Assembly (NCBI GenBank): GCA_031400775.1
Contig: JANNQN010000334.1
Coordinates: 1-11,975 of the forward strand
Direction: 5' to 3'
DNA: 11,975 bases
Source of the DNA: PALSA-1355 sp031400775
GTDB taxonomy: Bacteria > Planctomycetota > Planctomycetia > Pirellulales > PALSA-1355
A program made the translations under genes and the position numbers. This document shows, in pieces, positions 1-6,544 of this stretch; position 1 is the first letter of the stretch, and every line of letters begins with the position of its first letter. The notes beneath the pieces were generated by a model. The model saw only the letters and a program-made list of their open reading frames with translations. It had not been told where the DNA came from and did not search any database.

Positions 1-2250
1 GCCCGTTGGCGCGCCAGTGGGCATGGGGATGGCGGCGATGATCGGCTGGGCATCGCATTGCAAGAACAGTTCGTTGATCGCTTCGCGAACGTCGCTCTGC
101 GCGATGGCGGCCTGCATGTTGTCGGTGAGTTGCAGCCAAAAATGCAGCTCGAAGTCCATCGTCAGAGCGCCAAACTGCTTGAACAAGACAATCGGCTCGG
201 GTGTCTGCAACACGGTCGGATGCGACGCGGCCGCCTGGTACAAAATGCTCTTGGCGCGTTGGACGCCCACTTTCAGCGGCAGGGTCACGCCCACCGCGGT
301 TTGGATCAGGCTGTCCGAGAGGGTCAGATTGGTAACCTTGTCCGACAGGAGTTTGCTGTTGGGCAGGATGACTTCATGATTCGCGTCGGTACTAATGCGG
401 GTGCTGCGCGGGCCGATGTGCTTGACGGTGCCTTGCACGCCATCGACAACGACCACGTCGCCGACACGAATCGGCTGTTCGGCCAGGAGGATGATGCCGC
501 TCATGAAGTTGTTCGCGATGTCCTGGCTGCCGAAACCAATCGCGATGGCCACCGCACCGCCCAAGAAGGCAAATGCCGTGAGCGGAATGTGGACGACCTC
601 GAACGACAAGACGCCGAACACCGCCGCGAGCGCGTAGAAGGCGATCGATTGCACGGCGTGCGCCGCGCCCTCGTTCAGCCCGAAGCGTGGCAGCAAGCGT
701 CGGCCCAGCAGTCGGCTGAGAACGCTGGCCAGCAGCAGCCCCAAAACCACATAGACGATCAGGATCACGATTTTTCCAACCGTGATGGGTCGATCGTCGA
801 CTTGGGCGATTTCGTAGTCCCAAATCGTGGAAAGCTTCTGTTGGGCGACACTCCACCAATTTTCCTCGCTCGGGTGCTCCAGGCGTTCGTGCAACTCTTC
901 CAAGAACCGGTCGGACCAACGCTCTTCGATGTTGAGTTGCACGAGATGCTCTTCGCATACTTCGCGGAGCTGCTGCCAATGGACCCGCGCCGCTTCCCCC
1001 CACTGCTCGACAGCCGGGTCGTCGCTGTTGCGGATTGTCTGAACGATTTTCGCCTGCTCGCTTCGGGCGTTGTCGATGCGCTGCTCCATCGAGCGGCGGT
1101 TGTCGTAGTGCTCGTCGACAAGGTCGCTCAGACTCTCATGCCACTCCTCGATCTGGTCGGGCGTGGCCGTGCCGTTTTCGACTTCGTAACGGCAAGCCCA
1201 GTAGTGGTTGAAACGTCGATTGTCGCCGATTCGCTCATTCAACAGCGAGATTTCCATCTGCTGCCCGTCTCGCGCAACTTTCCATGCCTCGTTCGCCAAT
1301 GCGATCGTCGATTGCGGCGCCTTGTTCTTGCGAAGTTCAACGAGCGCGGCGGTTTGTTGCGTCTCGGCCCGTTGAAAGCGAGATCGCGCCTCCGCGATCT
1401 TTTTGGTCAGCTCGGTGTCGTAGTCTTTCAGCTCCTTGAGTCGATCGTTTAGATCTTGCTTGGTGAAGCGGACATCCTTGCCGATCAACTCGACCTTCGC
1501 GCTGAATTGCTCCTTGAGCGTGGTGCTGACCTCATGCCGCAGGGTACGAACCTCGACCTCCAATCGCCGCGCCAGAATCAGCTCTTTGGCGATCTGGCAC
1601 TGACGCTTGGCCAATTCGAGCGACGACTGCAATTCACCGGCCGCTTCCTCGTCTTCGTTATCGGTCAGTTCCTCCTGCGCTGAGCGGCGGTCTTTTTCGG
1701 CTTCGTCAAAGTTATCGTGCGCCGTTTCCAGCAGTTGTTCGGCTGCCTTGAGATCCGCCACGAACGCCTCTTCGCGATCCTCCTCGGCAGCCAGCGCATC
1801 GCGCAGACTCTCCAGCAGCAAGAACGAGTAGGGCTTGGCTTCGGACGGCCCGAACTTGCGGAGTGCCGCCAAGGATTCGTCGGCCTTTTTCTTGTCGGAT
1901 TGCAACTCGAGTCGCTGCTCGAATCGGGCCTGTTGCTGGGCATACACTCCGTCCAGCGTTTCCAGAAACTCAAGCTCGTCCTCCGCCGCCGACACGTCGG
2001 TGGGATCCGCATCCGTCGCATTCGCGTCTCGCTGTGAAGTGAGTGCCGCAATCTGGCCTGCCACTATTTTTCGCTTGGCGAGAACCTCTTCGATCGTGGC
2101 TTGCCCGGCGGCGTCCAGCGGCTTCGACGAAGCGTCTAGCGCTTTCGAGGGCGCGGCGGTCGCGAGGAGTGCCAGGCCGAGAATGATGACCATCAATCGC
2201 GGCAGAACCGTGGTCCTTGGCGGCAAAATCGCAGTTGCGCGTGGTCGCAT
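1..2250 (-). CDS. Large MscS-family mechanosensitive ion channel (3' end beyond window)
   Basis: Mechanosensitive channels of this family open under membrane tension to release solutes during osmotic downshock. From the ATG at 2250 an unbroken frame of 750 codons runs off the left edge without a stop. A GGAAGG ribosome site lies just upstream of the ATG. Residues about 1-37 form a signal peptide with a hydrophobic core (VIILGLALLATAA). Residues about 45-470 are charged and coiled-coil-like (rich in E, K, Q, L), the probable periplasmic part. Membrane helices lie near 492-515 and 536-555. The pore helix near 555-588 has the Gly/Ala pattern GGAVAIAIGFGSQDI, and the beta domain follows (RVGDVVVVDGVQGTVKHIG, then VILPNSKLL), both hallmarks of MscS. 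The long N-terminal extension places it with MscK/YbdG-like large members rather than small MscS. It stands alone, divergent from the next gene. Only a weak TATAAC (2343-2348, minus strand) was seen as a promoter candidate, with no good -35. Confidence 0.93.
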   Translation of the reverse strand, partial: MRPRATAILPPRTTVLPRLMVIILGLALLATAAPSKALDASSKPLDAAGQATIEEVLAKRKIVAGQIAALTSQRDANATDADPTDVSAAEDELEFLETLDGVYAQQQARFEQRLELQSDKKKADESLAALRKFGPSEAKPYSFLLLESLRDALAAEEDREEAFVADLKAAEQLLETAHDNFDEAEKDRRSAQEELTDNEDEEAAGELQSSLELAKRQCQIAKELILARRLEVEVRTLRHEVSTTLKEQFSAKVELIGKDVRFTKQDLNDRLKELKDYDTELTKKIAEARSRFQRAETQQTAALVELRKNKAPQSTIALANEAWKVARDGQQMEISLLNERIGDNRRFNHYWACRYEVENGTATPDQIEEWHESLSDLVDEHYDNRRSMEQRIDNARSEQAKIVQTIRNSDDPAVEQWGEAARVHWQQLREVCEEHLVQLNIEERWSDRFLEELHERLEHPSEENWWSVAQQKLSTIWDYEIAQVDDRPITVGKIVILIVYVVLGLLLASVLSRLLGRRLLPRFGLNEGAAHAVQSIAFYALAAVFGVLSFEVVHIPLTAFAFLGGAVAIAIGFGSQDIANNFMSGIILLAEQPIRVGDVVVVDGVQGTVKHIGPRSTRISTDANHEVILPNSKLLSDKVTNLTLSDSLIQTAVGVTLPLKVGVQRAKSILYQAAASHPTVLQTPEPIVLFKQFGALTMDFELHFWLQLTDNMQAAIAQSDVREAINELFLQCDAQPIIAAIPMPTGAPTG

Positions 2251-2536
2251 GGATATTCCTTCCGGTTTCAGTATGTCGATTCTTCGAGGCTTGCCGCGCA
2301 CCGGAGTTGCGGTCCATGCGCGTCGTCGATCGAGCCTATCGTGTTATACGGCTGGTGTGCGAAATGGGGGCGGTATATTGCACGAATTCTTCCCATGCGG
2401 ACAAGGCCAGTTTCGATAGCTGACAGCAGTCCAATAGAACCGCCAATCCTCACTCCTTGCGCAGCTTCGCGGCGCACCGATCGCCGTGATTGAAGTTACG
2501 AGCGAGACTTGTGAACTTCGGCCGCCTGTGTCGCAT
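2251..2536. other. Intergenic stretch without a recognised gene
   Basis: This is the upstream region of the channel gene. Short open frames on both strands here have no ribosome site or recognisable protein sequence. TATAAC on the minus strand (2343-2348) and TATATT on the plus strand (2374-2379) resemble -10 boxes, but neither has a matching -35 at 16-18 bases. I see no RNA gene in it. Confidence 0.5.
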
Positions 2537-2693
2537 CTAGCAGCCTGTTGAAAAACGCCATCGTGGCGTTTTTCAACCTCGCCAAGTGCGGAGCTAAGCT
2601 CCGCCCGGCTCGCAAAATAACGACTTGCGTCGCTATTTTGTCATCGCATCCATGCGATGTCGCAGCCTGTTGAGAAAATCAACAGGCTGCTAG
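2537..2693. mobile_element. 157-bp MITE-like element with 15-bp perfect terminal inverted repeats
   Basis: The ends are ctagcagcctgttga (2537-2551) and its exact reverse complement (2679-2693). A further direct copy of gcagcctgttga sits at 2662-2673, so the right end also folds on itself. The inside is almost wholly hairpins: 14-bp arms at 2547-2577 with a 3-base loop, 8-bp arms at 2588-2604, 12-bp arms with one mismatch at 2613-2640, 8-bp arms at 2642-2659 and 12-bp perfect arms at 2662-2690. It has no coding capacity. Both ends finish in CTAG, which could be part of the repeat or a 4-bp target duplication. I associate AGCCTGTTGAAAAA-type repeats with planctomycete genomes, from memory only. 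It could be a transposase-dependent miniature element or a REP-like palindromic unit; it may also act as a transcription barrier between the flanking genes. Confidence 0.75.
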
Positions 2694-2816
2694 GGCCTGC
2701 TGGCAATGACTCGCTGGTGTTCGCTCCGCGGTTTTGCGTTTTGCCTTTTTGAGCGCGCCTACGTACTAATGAAGGAGCAGTGCTTCGATCATGAAATTCG
2801 AACACGTCGCGAGCAT

Positions 2817-2822
2817 GGAGGA
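2817..2822 (+). promoter_or_regulatory. Shine-Dalgarno GGAGGA deciding the start at 2829
   Basis: GGAGGA abuts the ATG at 2823 but lies the usual 6 bases before the in-frame ATG at 2829, so the latter is the better start. Upstream in-frame ATGs (2706, 2769) would put about 40 unlikely residues before the signal peptide. A weak candidate promoter lies further upstream, TTGCCT (2741-2746), 17 bases, TACTAA (2764-2769). Confidence 0.55.
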
Positions 2823-2828
2823 ATGGAG

Positions 2829-3773
2829 ATGGATGCTATCACTTTCCTGATTCGGAGTTTGTGGAAAGCCGGATCGATTGTTTTGGCCTTTTCAGCGACG
2901 CAAATCGTCGCTTGGGGCGCCCAAGTCGGTTTCGATCTACCGAGTGCCGTGGAATGTCGCGAGGTGACATCCAAGGAATTCGCCGAGGCCCATCCGTCGC
3001 TGAAGGTCATCGAGGCGAAGTTTCGTCTATCCGCCCGGATGATTGAGGGAACGACCTCGGACGTCGTCGAGTTCTACTACGTTTTCAAAACCGATCAGAC
3101 AATGCGGATCACGGACTACTTGCCCAATACGACGCTCGAGAGCTCGGTGGTCGATGACCATATTGAAGTCACAGACGCCTCGGAAAAGTCGAAGGCCACG
3201 GGGCTGGACGCACACGTCGCGTACAAACCATTCATTCTTGGGGGTAGCTACAACCAGGGCTCGAAGAAATCGGAATCCAACCACTTCAAGCAGATCGCCG
3301 CCAAGGACCTGGTGCTGGCGAGCGGCACGATCGACCGGGAACATGGCGTCTTTTTCCGCCTGCGGCCTTCGCGAGTGAACTCGCTGGAAGGGGCCAAAGA
3401 GTTCATGTTCACCGCGGTTGTTCCAAAAACCTGGCGGGGCGGCCTCTGCACAATATCATGCACGTCGAAGGCGACGAAGCGTTCCGTAATTTCGACGTCG
3501 GTCGTCCCGTCGGGCTCCGCTCGCGCGCAAGTGGGCATGTACCTGGTGGGCGACCGCCAAGCCGCCGCTTTGGCCGAGCAACTTTGGCTTGCTCAAGAGT
3601 CCTTTGAAAACCTATTAGTGAAGCAAGCCAAGAAGGACGGCATTTTTCAAACGATCTCGACCGAAGCGGCCGAGGTATTCACCGGCAAGACAGCAGACCA
3701 GCACCCGGATTTGACAAAGGCCGAGCAAGCGATTTCGGCACTTCAGAAACGGATCGAGCAATTGTCAAGGTGA
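2829..3773 (+). CDS. Secreted protein of unknown function, 314 aa
   Basis: I do not recognise a named family. The chosen start gives a signal peptide: a short head, a hydrophobic stretch (AGSIVLAFSATQIVAW) and a probable cleavage after AWGA near residue 34, so the product is likely exported. The mature part looks mixed alpha/beta. It has a middle segment with a Gly/Ser-rich turn (ILGGSYNQGSKKS), then a conserved-looking block GVFFRLRPSRVNSLEGAKEF followed by a beta-rich stretch ending in VVPKTWRGG. I have the impression of similar R/KLRPS...TLEG...VPRTWR blocks in planctomycete hypothetical proteins, but cannot confirm it. The C-terminal ~70 residues are helical and end in a short coiled coil (AEQAISALQKRIEQL). 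Two cysteines in CTISC are the only close pair. Its stop codon overlaps the next gene's start (GTGA), which suggests joint translation. An upstream ATG at 2706 would extend it to 355 aa but has no ribosome site. Confidence 0.8.
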   Translation: MDAITFLIRSLWKAGSIVLAFSATQIVAWGAQVGFDLPSAVECREVTSKEFAEAHPSLKVIEAKFRLSARMIEGTTSDVVEFYYVFKTDQTMRITDYLPNTTLESSVVDDHIEVTDASEKSKATGLDAHVAYKPFILGGSYNQGSKKSESNHFKQIAAKDLVLASGTIDREHGVFFRLRPSRVNSLEGAKEFMFTAVVPKTWRGGLCTISCTSKATKRSVISTSVVPSGSARAQVGMYLVGDRQAAALAEQLWLAQESFENLLVKQAKKDGIFQTISTEAAEVFTGKTADQHPDLTKAEQAISALQKRIEQLSR

Positions 3774-4096
3774 CGCTCGCCCCAGGCGTCGATAGCCGTC
3801 GCAGGATTGGTTTAGAATTGCGTGAGGCCTCGCTCGCCGATGCGGGCGGCGCAATCCGCGTTTACATTGACCGCCCGGGCATCGAGCACATCGACTTCTC
3901 CGACGAGCCATTCTGGGATGGCGGCATGACGTCCGAAAAACTTCCCGAAAAGCTCAAGACCGTCGCCGACACGCGCGGCTGGGTGCGCGCATTCTTCGAC
4001 GGGACCGTGCGCGGCCAGTGGGCCGATCTGAAAGCGCTCGCCGGCGAGTCGAGGCCGGACGTCACCGTGCAGGTGTTCGGTAGGATGTGGCCCTAG
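3770..4096 (+). CDS. Small unknown protein, 108 aa, translationally coupled
   Basis: No family is recognised. The frame starts with GTG at 3770, overlapping the TGA of the secreted-protein gene by four bases (GTGA), a layout typical of translational coupling; no separate ribosome site is evident. The product has no signal peptide or membrane segment, so it is probably cytoplasmic, unlike its upstream partner. It has alternating beta/helix character with acidic and aromatic patches (HIDFSDEPFWDGG, then TRGWVRAFFDG). It ends in a TAG whose CTAG context also supplies the stop of the convergent yheU-like gene. The small size and lack of a known fold leave some doubt, but the coupling and the exact tail-to-tail end support it. 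Confidence 0.65.
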   Translation: MTLAPGVDSRRRIGLELREASLADAGGAIRVYIDRPGIEHIDFSDEPFWDGGMTSEKLPEKLKTVADTRGWVRAFFDGTVRGQWADLKALAGESRPDVTVQVFGRMWP

Positions 4097-4287
4097 CCGA
4101 CGGGCACCACGTTGCAGGTCTCGGTATCTTGCTCGAAGTGCAGTTCGACGCTGCCGGCATCGAGTTGACCGAGCACTAGCTCGACGCGCCGTTCGATGGA
4201 CGAATGGTCTGTGCCGTCGCGGGTGACAAATTCCTCGACAACGGCCCGCAGCGCCGCGGGCGACAATCGTCGATGGGGGATATGCAT
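4093..4287 (-). CDS. yheU: YheU/UPF0270 family protein, 64 aa
   Basis: The start MHIPHRRLSPAAL, then EEFVTRDGTD and later VELVLGQLDAGSVELHF and a terminal NVVP, follow the pattern of Escherichia coli YheU (M-I-P---LSP--L---I--FV-REGTDYG-.., --V--QL--GE, N--P). The family is short (about 70 aa) and has no established biochemical role. Here the product is 64 aa, slightly shorter at the C-terminus. The ATG at 4287 is the natural start because the family begins M-x-IP; only a poor ribosome site precedes it. The gene converges on the small unknown gene and the two stops share the bases CTAG. The family is best known from Gammaproteobacteria, so presence in a planctomycete-like background may mean wide distribution or transfer. 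Confidence 0.85.
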   Translation of the reverse strand: MHIPHRRLSPAALRAVVEEFVTRDGTDHSSIERRVELVLGQLDAGSVELHFEQDTETCNVVPVG

Positions 4288-4489
4288 GGAGTTAGTCTAC
4301 TGCGCAGCGCAAAGTCGGTCGCCGCGGCATTGACCGGGCAGGCAAGCTCGACGTGCGTAGAAGTCGCAACTGGCCGCGTCCAATAGCACAGCGACAGCGA
4401 CCCCCGCGAGACCCGTGGATCGAGCTTCGCTCACGCGACGGCCGCGCGTCGAGAGGGCCATGCTTGCAGTCCGGCAATCGGGGTGCAAC

Positions 4490-4597
4490 TTACTTCGCCG
4501 CAGTCTTACCTTGGTTCCCTTTCGCTGCCTGGTCCTGCTTGGTCGCCTTCTGCTTCTTGCTCTTTTCCTTATTCTTCTTGCCGCCTTTGTCGCCCAT
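4490..4597 (-). CDS. Lys-rich mini-protein, 35 aa
   Basis: A complete short frame begins with ATG at 4597, with AGGA about 12 bases and AAAGGA about 7 bases upstream, and ends in TAA at 4490. The product starts MGDKGGKKNKEKSKKQ, holds about 12 lysines and no aromatic or cysteine residue, and finishes GKTAAK. It is very basic and probably disordered. I recall a widespread, unnamed family of tiny bacterial proteins that begin MGDKGxKKxK; this match plus the good ribosome site is the case for a real gene. Its function is not known; nucleic-acid or ribosome binding would fit the charge but is only inference. It lies downstream of nrdR on the same strand, separated by 264 bases including an inverted repeat, so it probably has its own promoter; TTGGAC and TAACAA 17 bases apart (minus strand, about 4650-4680) are a weak candidate. 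Confidence 0.75.
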   Translation of the reverse strand: MGDKGGKKNKEKSKKQKATKQDQAAKGNQGKTAAK

Positions 4598-4793
4598 TGC
4601 GTAATCCTTTCCTATTGGCAGTCGTCGTTCGAGCAATTCCGCATCCTCGACGAGATATTGTTACCGCCCAATTCTGCGATGTCCAATCCAGCTAGACATT
4701 TTCTCGGACGTCCCGGATAGGACCCTGTAATGAGGCATGCTGCCGGGCGGCGCGCCTCCTCCTCTTCTTCCTCCAGCCTCCCGCGGAAAATGC

Positions 4794-4885
4794 GGAAGGA
4801 TGAAGGCTGAGGGATGAATAGGATGAAGGCCGAAGTTTGGAGACTCGGTTTTTCTCATCCTTCATCCTTCCGCCTTCATCCTTCC
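4794..4885. repeat. GGAAGGATGAAGGC inverted repeat overlapping the nrdR 3' end
   Basis: ggaaggatgaaggc (4794-4807) is matched by its exact reverse complement at 4872-4885. Further imperfect GGATGAA / TTCATCC units line both inner sides (about 4811-4830 and 4855-4870), so the whole can fold into a long stem with a loop around 4831-4852. The right arm contains the stop and last codons of nrdR. In nrdR mRNA it forms a hairpin that could slow transcription or protect the 3' end, followed by only a short T run. The repeat of CATCCTTC units looks like a dispersed intergenic repeat family. Confidence 0.7.
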
Positions 4886-5503
4886 CCCTACCGGTCCCGA
4901 CGGCGAATTCCCCTTGGCCAGCATCTCGTCCAGCTCGTCGACAAAGTCTTGCACGTCCTGAAACTGGCGGTAGACGCTGGCGAAGCGCACGAAGGCAACC
5001 TGGTCCAACTTGCGTAAGTGCTGCATCACCAGCTCGCCCAGATAAGTGGTTTCAGCCTCGGCCTCGGCGCGGGAGTGGACGTCGTTTTCGACCGCCACGA
5101 CGATGCCTTCGATCTGCTCGTCGCTGATGGGCCGCTTCCAGCAGGCCTTTTCCAGGCCCTGGCGGATCTTCTGCCGGTCGAAGGGAGCCCGCGTGCCGTC
5201 TTTTTTGACGACCTTGATCGTGCGTTCTTCGCTGCGCTCGAAGGTGGCATACTGGCGGCGGCACGACAGGCATTCGCGTTGCCGACGGACGGCAAACCCG
5301 CCCTCGCCCGTCTCGGTCTCCAACACCCGGTTGTTCTCGTTGTGGCAAAATGGGCAGCGCATGGGATCGTCCACGCGCTCGAAGGTGTTGTAGCGAGCCT
5401 GGCAGCCCAGACATTCGCGGCGGCGGCGGATGGCCAGCCCGTCGTGGCTCGCGCGGGAGTCGATGACGCGATCGTTGTCGATACCGCAACTAGGACACTT
5501 CAT
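4862..5503 (-). CDS. nrdR: NrdR transcriptional repressor with two zinc ribbons
   Basis: NrdR senses ATP/dATP through an ATP-cone and represses ribonucleotide reductase genes. The product is 213 aa against about 150-160 for ordinary NrdR. The excess is a second zinc ribbon at the N-terminus. Ribbon 1 uses C3, C6, C31, C34 with VIDSR and IRRRRECLGC; ribbon 2 uses C50, C53, C78, C81 with VRRQRECLSC; both end in a Y-x-TFER element and have identical spacing. The ATP-cone follows (about 96-190), with KVVKKDGTRAPFDRQKI, ACWKRPIS and FVRFASVYRQFQDV as in the family. A canonical-length protein could start at M48, but the upstream ribbon is intact, so I keep the ATG at 5503. The last residues (GRMKAEG) are encoded by the inverted repeat. 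A likely promoter lies at 5573-5601. The gene is divergent from the zinc-ribbon/PH gene. Confidence 0.95.
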   Translation of the reverse strand: MKCPSCGIDNDRVIDSRASHDGLAIRRRRECLGCQARYNTFERVDDPMRCPFCHNENNRVLETETGEGGFAVRRQRECLSCRRQYATFERSEERTIKVVKKDGTRAPFDRQKIRQGLEKACWKRPISDEQIEGIVVAVENDVHSRAEAEAETTYLGELVMQHLRKLDQVAFVRFASVYRQFQDVQDFVDELDEMLAKGNSPSGPVGGRMKAEG

Positions 5504-5572
5504 GGCGAATTATGCGCTCGGTGGTCGATTCGGCAATCACAGTTGCGGCGGATGCGGAAGCGGAACGATCCC

Positions 5573-5601
5573 ATAATAGCAAGAACGCCGCAGGCAGTCA
5601 G
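5573..5601 (-). promoter_or_regulatory. Sigma-70-like promoter for nrdR
   Basis: On the minus strand CTGACT (5596-5601, 4 of 6 to TTGACA) is followed after 17 bases by TATTAT (5573-5578, 5 of 6 to TATAAT). The start would fall near 5566, giving a leader of roughly 60 bases before the ATG at 5503. Prediction from consensus only. Confidence 0.5.
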
Positions 5602-5702
5602 CCGACGAACGCGAAATGTGGCCCGGATTGGCGCAAAGATCCGCGCTCGTCCGGCGAATAGCCTGTTCGAGAGTCGCGCGTCTGAAACGCGCTTCACCGC
5701 TA

Positions 5703-5730
5703 GTGACGCGGCGGGCGGCGGCCCTATAAT
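5703..5730 (+). promoter_or_regulatory. Sigma-70-like promoter for the zinc-ribbon/PH gene
   Basis: A perfect TATAAT (5725-5730) has GTGACG (5703-5708, 4 of 6) 16 bases upstream. The predicted start near 5737 is about 47 bases before the ATG at 5784. A small hairpin (gcgcgt / acgcgc, 5676-5692) lies just upstream of the -35 and could be an operator; no known site matches. Confidence 0.55.
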
Positions 5731-5783
5731 GGCCGCGAGGCGGACTGAAACCGAGCGGACCCAACTGCCAGGATCGCGATATC

Positions 5784-6455
5784 ATGAGATGCCCAGTATG
5801 CAATATCGAAGCAGCCGTGGGGGCATCGTTCTGCCCGAAGTGCGGCGCCAAGTTGCCGCTCGTCGAGGGAGCCGGCTCCGAGCCGGCCGCCCGGCAGACT
5901 CCGTCCGGTGCGGCCTCTGACAGCGGCACTTCCTCGGCTCGCGGCCGTAGCGGCGACGTGCCGGAAGAAATCCTCTGGCAAGGCAGCTATTCTCCCAAGG
6001 CCATGGTCGGCAGCTACGTGCTGGGGGGCGTCGCCAGCCTGGCGCTCATCGCCGCCAGCATCTGGCTTTCGGGCAGTTGGTATTGGATGATCCCCGCCGG
6101 GGCGATCGTGGTGCTGTGGGTTTTGCTGTTGGGCAAGTTGGCGATCCAGCGCTTGGGTGTTCACTACAAATTGACCAACCAGATGTTCTACCACCAGCGC
6201 GGCGTGCTCACTCGGGTCACCGATCGCATCGAGTTGATCGAGATTCACGACGTGACGTACGAGCAGGGGTTATTCGATCGGATGCTGAACGTGGGCCGCG
6301 TTAAGATCGCGTCGAACGATCGGACCGATCCGGTCTTCTATCTGCGCGGCATCGAGGACGTGTCCGGCGTGGCCCAAATGATCGACAAGGCACGTCGTGG
6401 CGAACAGGTGCGCCGTGGGCGGAGGATCGAATCGCTGGGCGTTCACGAGTCGTAG
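5784..6455 (+). CDS. Zinc-ribbon and bPH2 (YdbS-like) domain membrane protein
   Basis: The product is 223 aa. It opens with a zinc-ribbon of the form C3-x2-C6 ... C17-x2-C20 (MRCPVCNIEA, then FCPKCGAK). A Ser/Gly/Ala-rich linker follows (about 27-58), then two membrane helices (about 74-94 and 99-121). The C-terminal part (about 125-205) is a bacterial PH domain of the YdbS/YdbT, DUF304 type: YKLTNQMFYHQRGVLTR, DRIELIEIHDVTYEQ, VGRVKIASND and a closing GIEDV block. The ribbon and PH part should face the cytoplasm. The exact role is unknown; related bPH2 proteins sit in the membrane. The ATG at 5784 has AGGA about 10 bases upstream and starts exactly at the ribbon. It is a single gene, divergent from nrdR and convergent with rpoN. 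Confidence 0.88.
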   Translation: MRCPVCNIEAAVGASFCPKCGAKLPLVEGAGSEPAARQTPSGAASDSGTSSARGRSGDVPEEILWQGSYSPKAMVGSYVLGGVASLALIAASIWLSGSWYWMIPAGAIVVLWVLLLGKLAIQRLGVHYKLTNQMFYHQRGVLTRVTDRIELIEIHDVTYEQGLFDRMLNVGRVKIASNDRTDPVFYLRGIEDVSGVAQMIDKARRGEQVRRGRRIESLGVHES

Positions 6456-6504
6456 ATCTTGCGACTCGAATTGATCGGCAGTATGTACCGAGATTGCACT
6501 GGCG

Positions 6505-6525
6505 AGCTGCGCGCGCCACGCAGCT
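6505..6525 (+). terminator. Weak hairpin in the convergent gap
   Basis: agctgcg and cgcagct (7 bp, 7-base loop) lie in the 89-base gap between the convergent zinc-ribbon/PH gene and rpoN. Only three T residues span its right end, so it is at best an imperfect intrinsic terminator for the plus-strand gene. Confidence 0.3.
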
Positions 6526-6544
6526 TTCGAGGAGATACCCGGCC

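Noticed and set aside
58..1452. 464-codon plus-strand open frame, the longest on that strand here
   Set aside because: It is antisense to the MscS-family gene. The minus-strand frame gives clear channel motifs; the plus-strand translation has no recognisable domain and arises from high GC codon bias.
2241..2420. Promoter candidates TATAAC and TATATT upstream of the channel gene
   Set aside because: Neither has a -35 hexamer at suitable spacing; too weak to list as a feature.
4297..4488. Cys-containing 63-codon minus-strand frame after the mini-protein
   Set aside because: TTG start without a ribosome site, no family resemblance, and an equally long frame overlaps it in another phase.
4661..4858. 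65-codon minus-strand frame between nrdR and the mini-protein
   Set aside because: Its N-terminal half is translated inverted repeat (HPIHPSAFILP type), a common spurious open frame; no conserved features.
5018..5920. 300-codon plus-strand frame across nrdR
   Set aside because: It is antisense to nrdR and then runs through the divergent promoter region and into the zinc-ribbon/PH gene in another frame; no motif or ribosome site.
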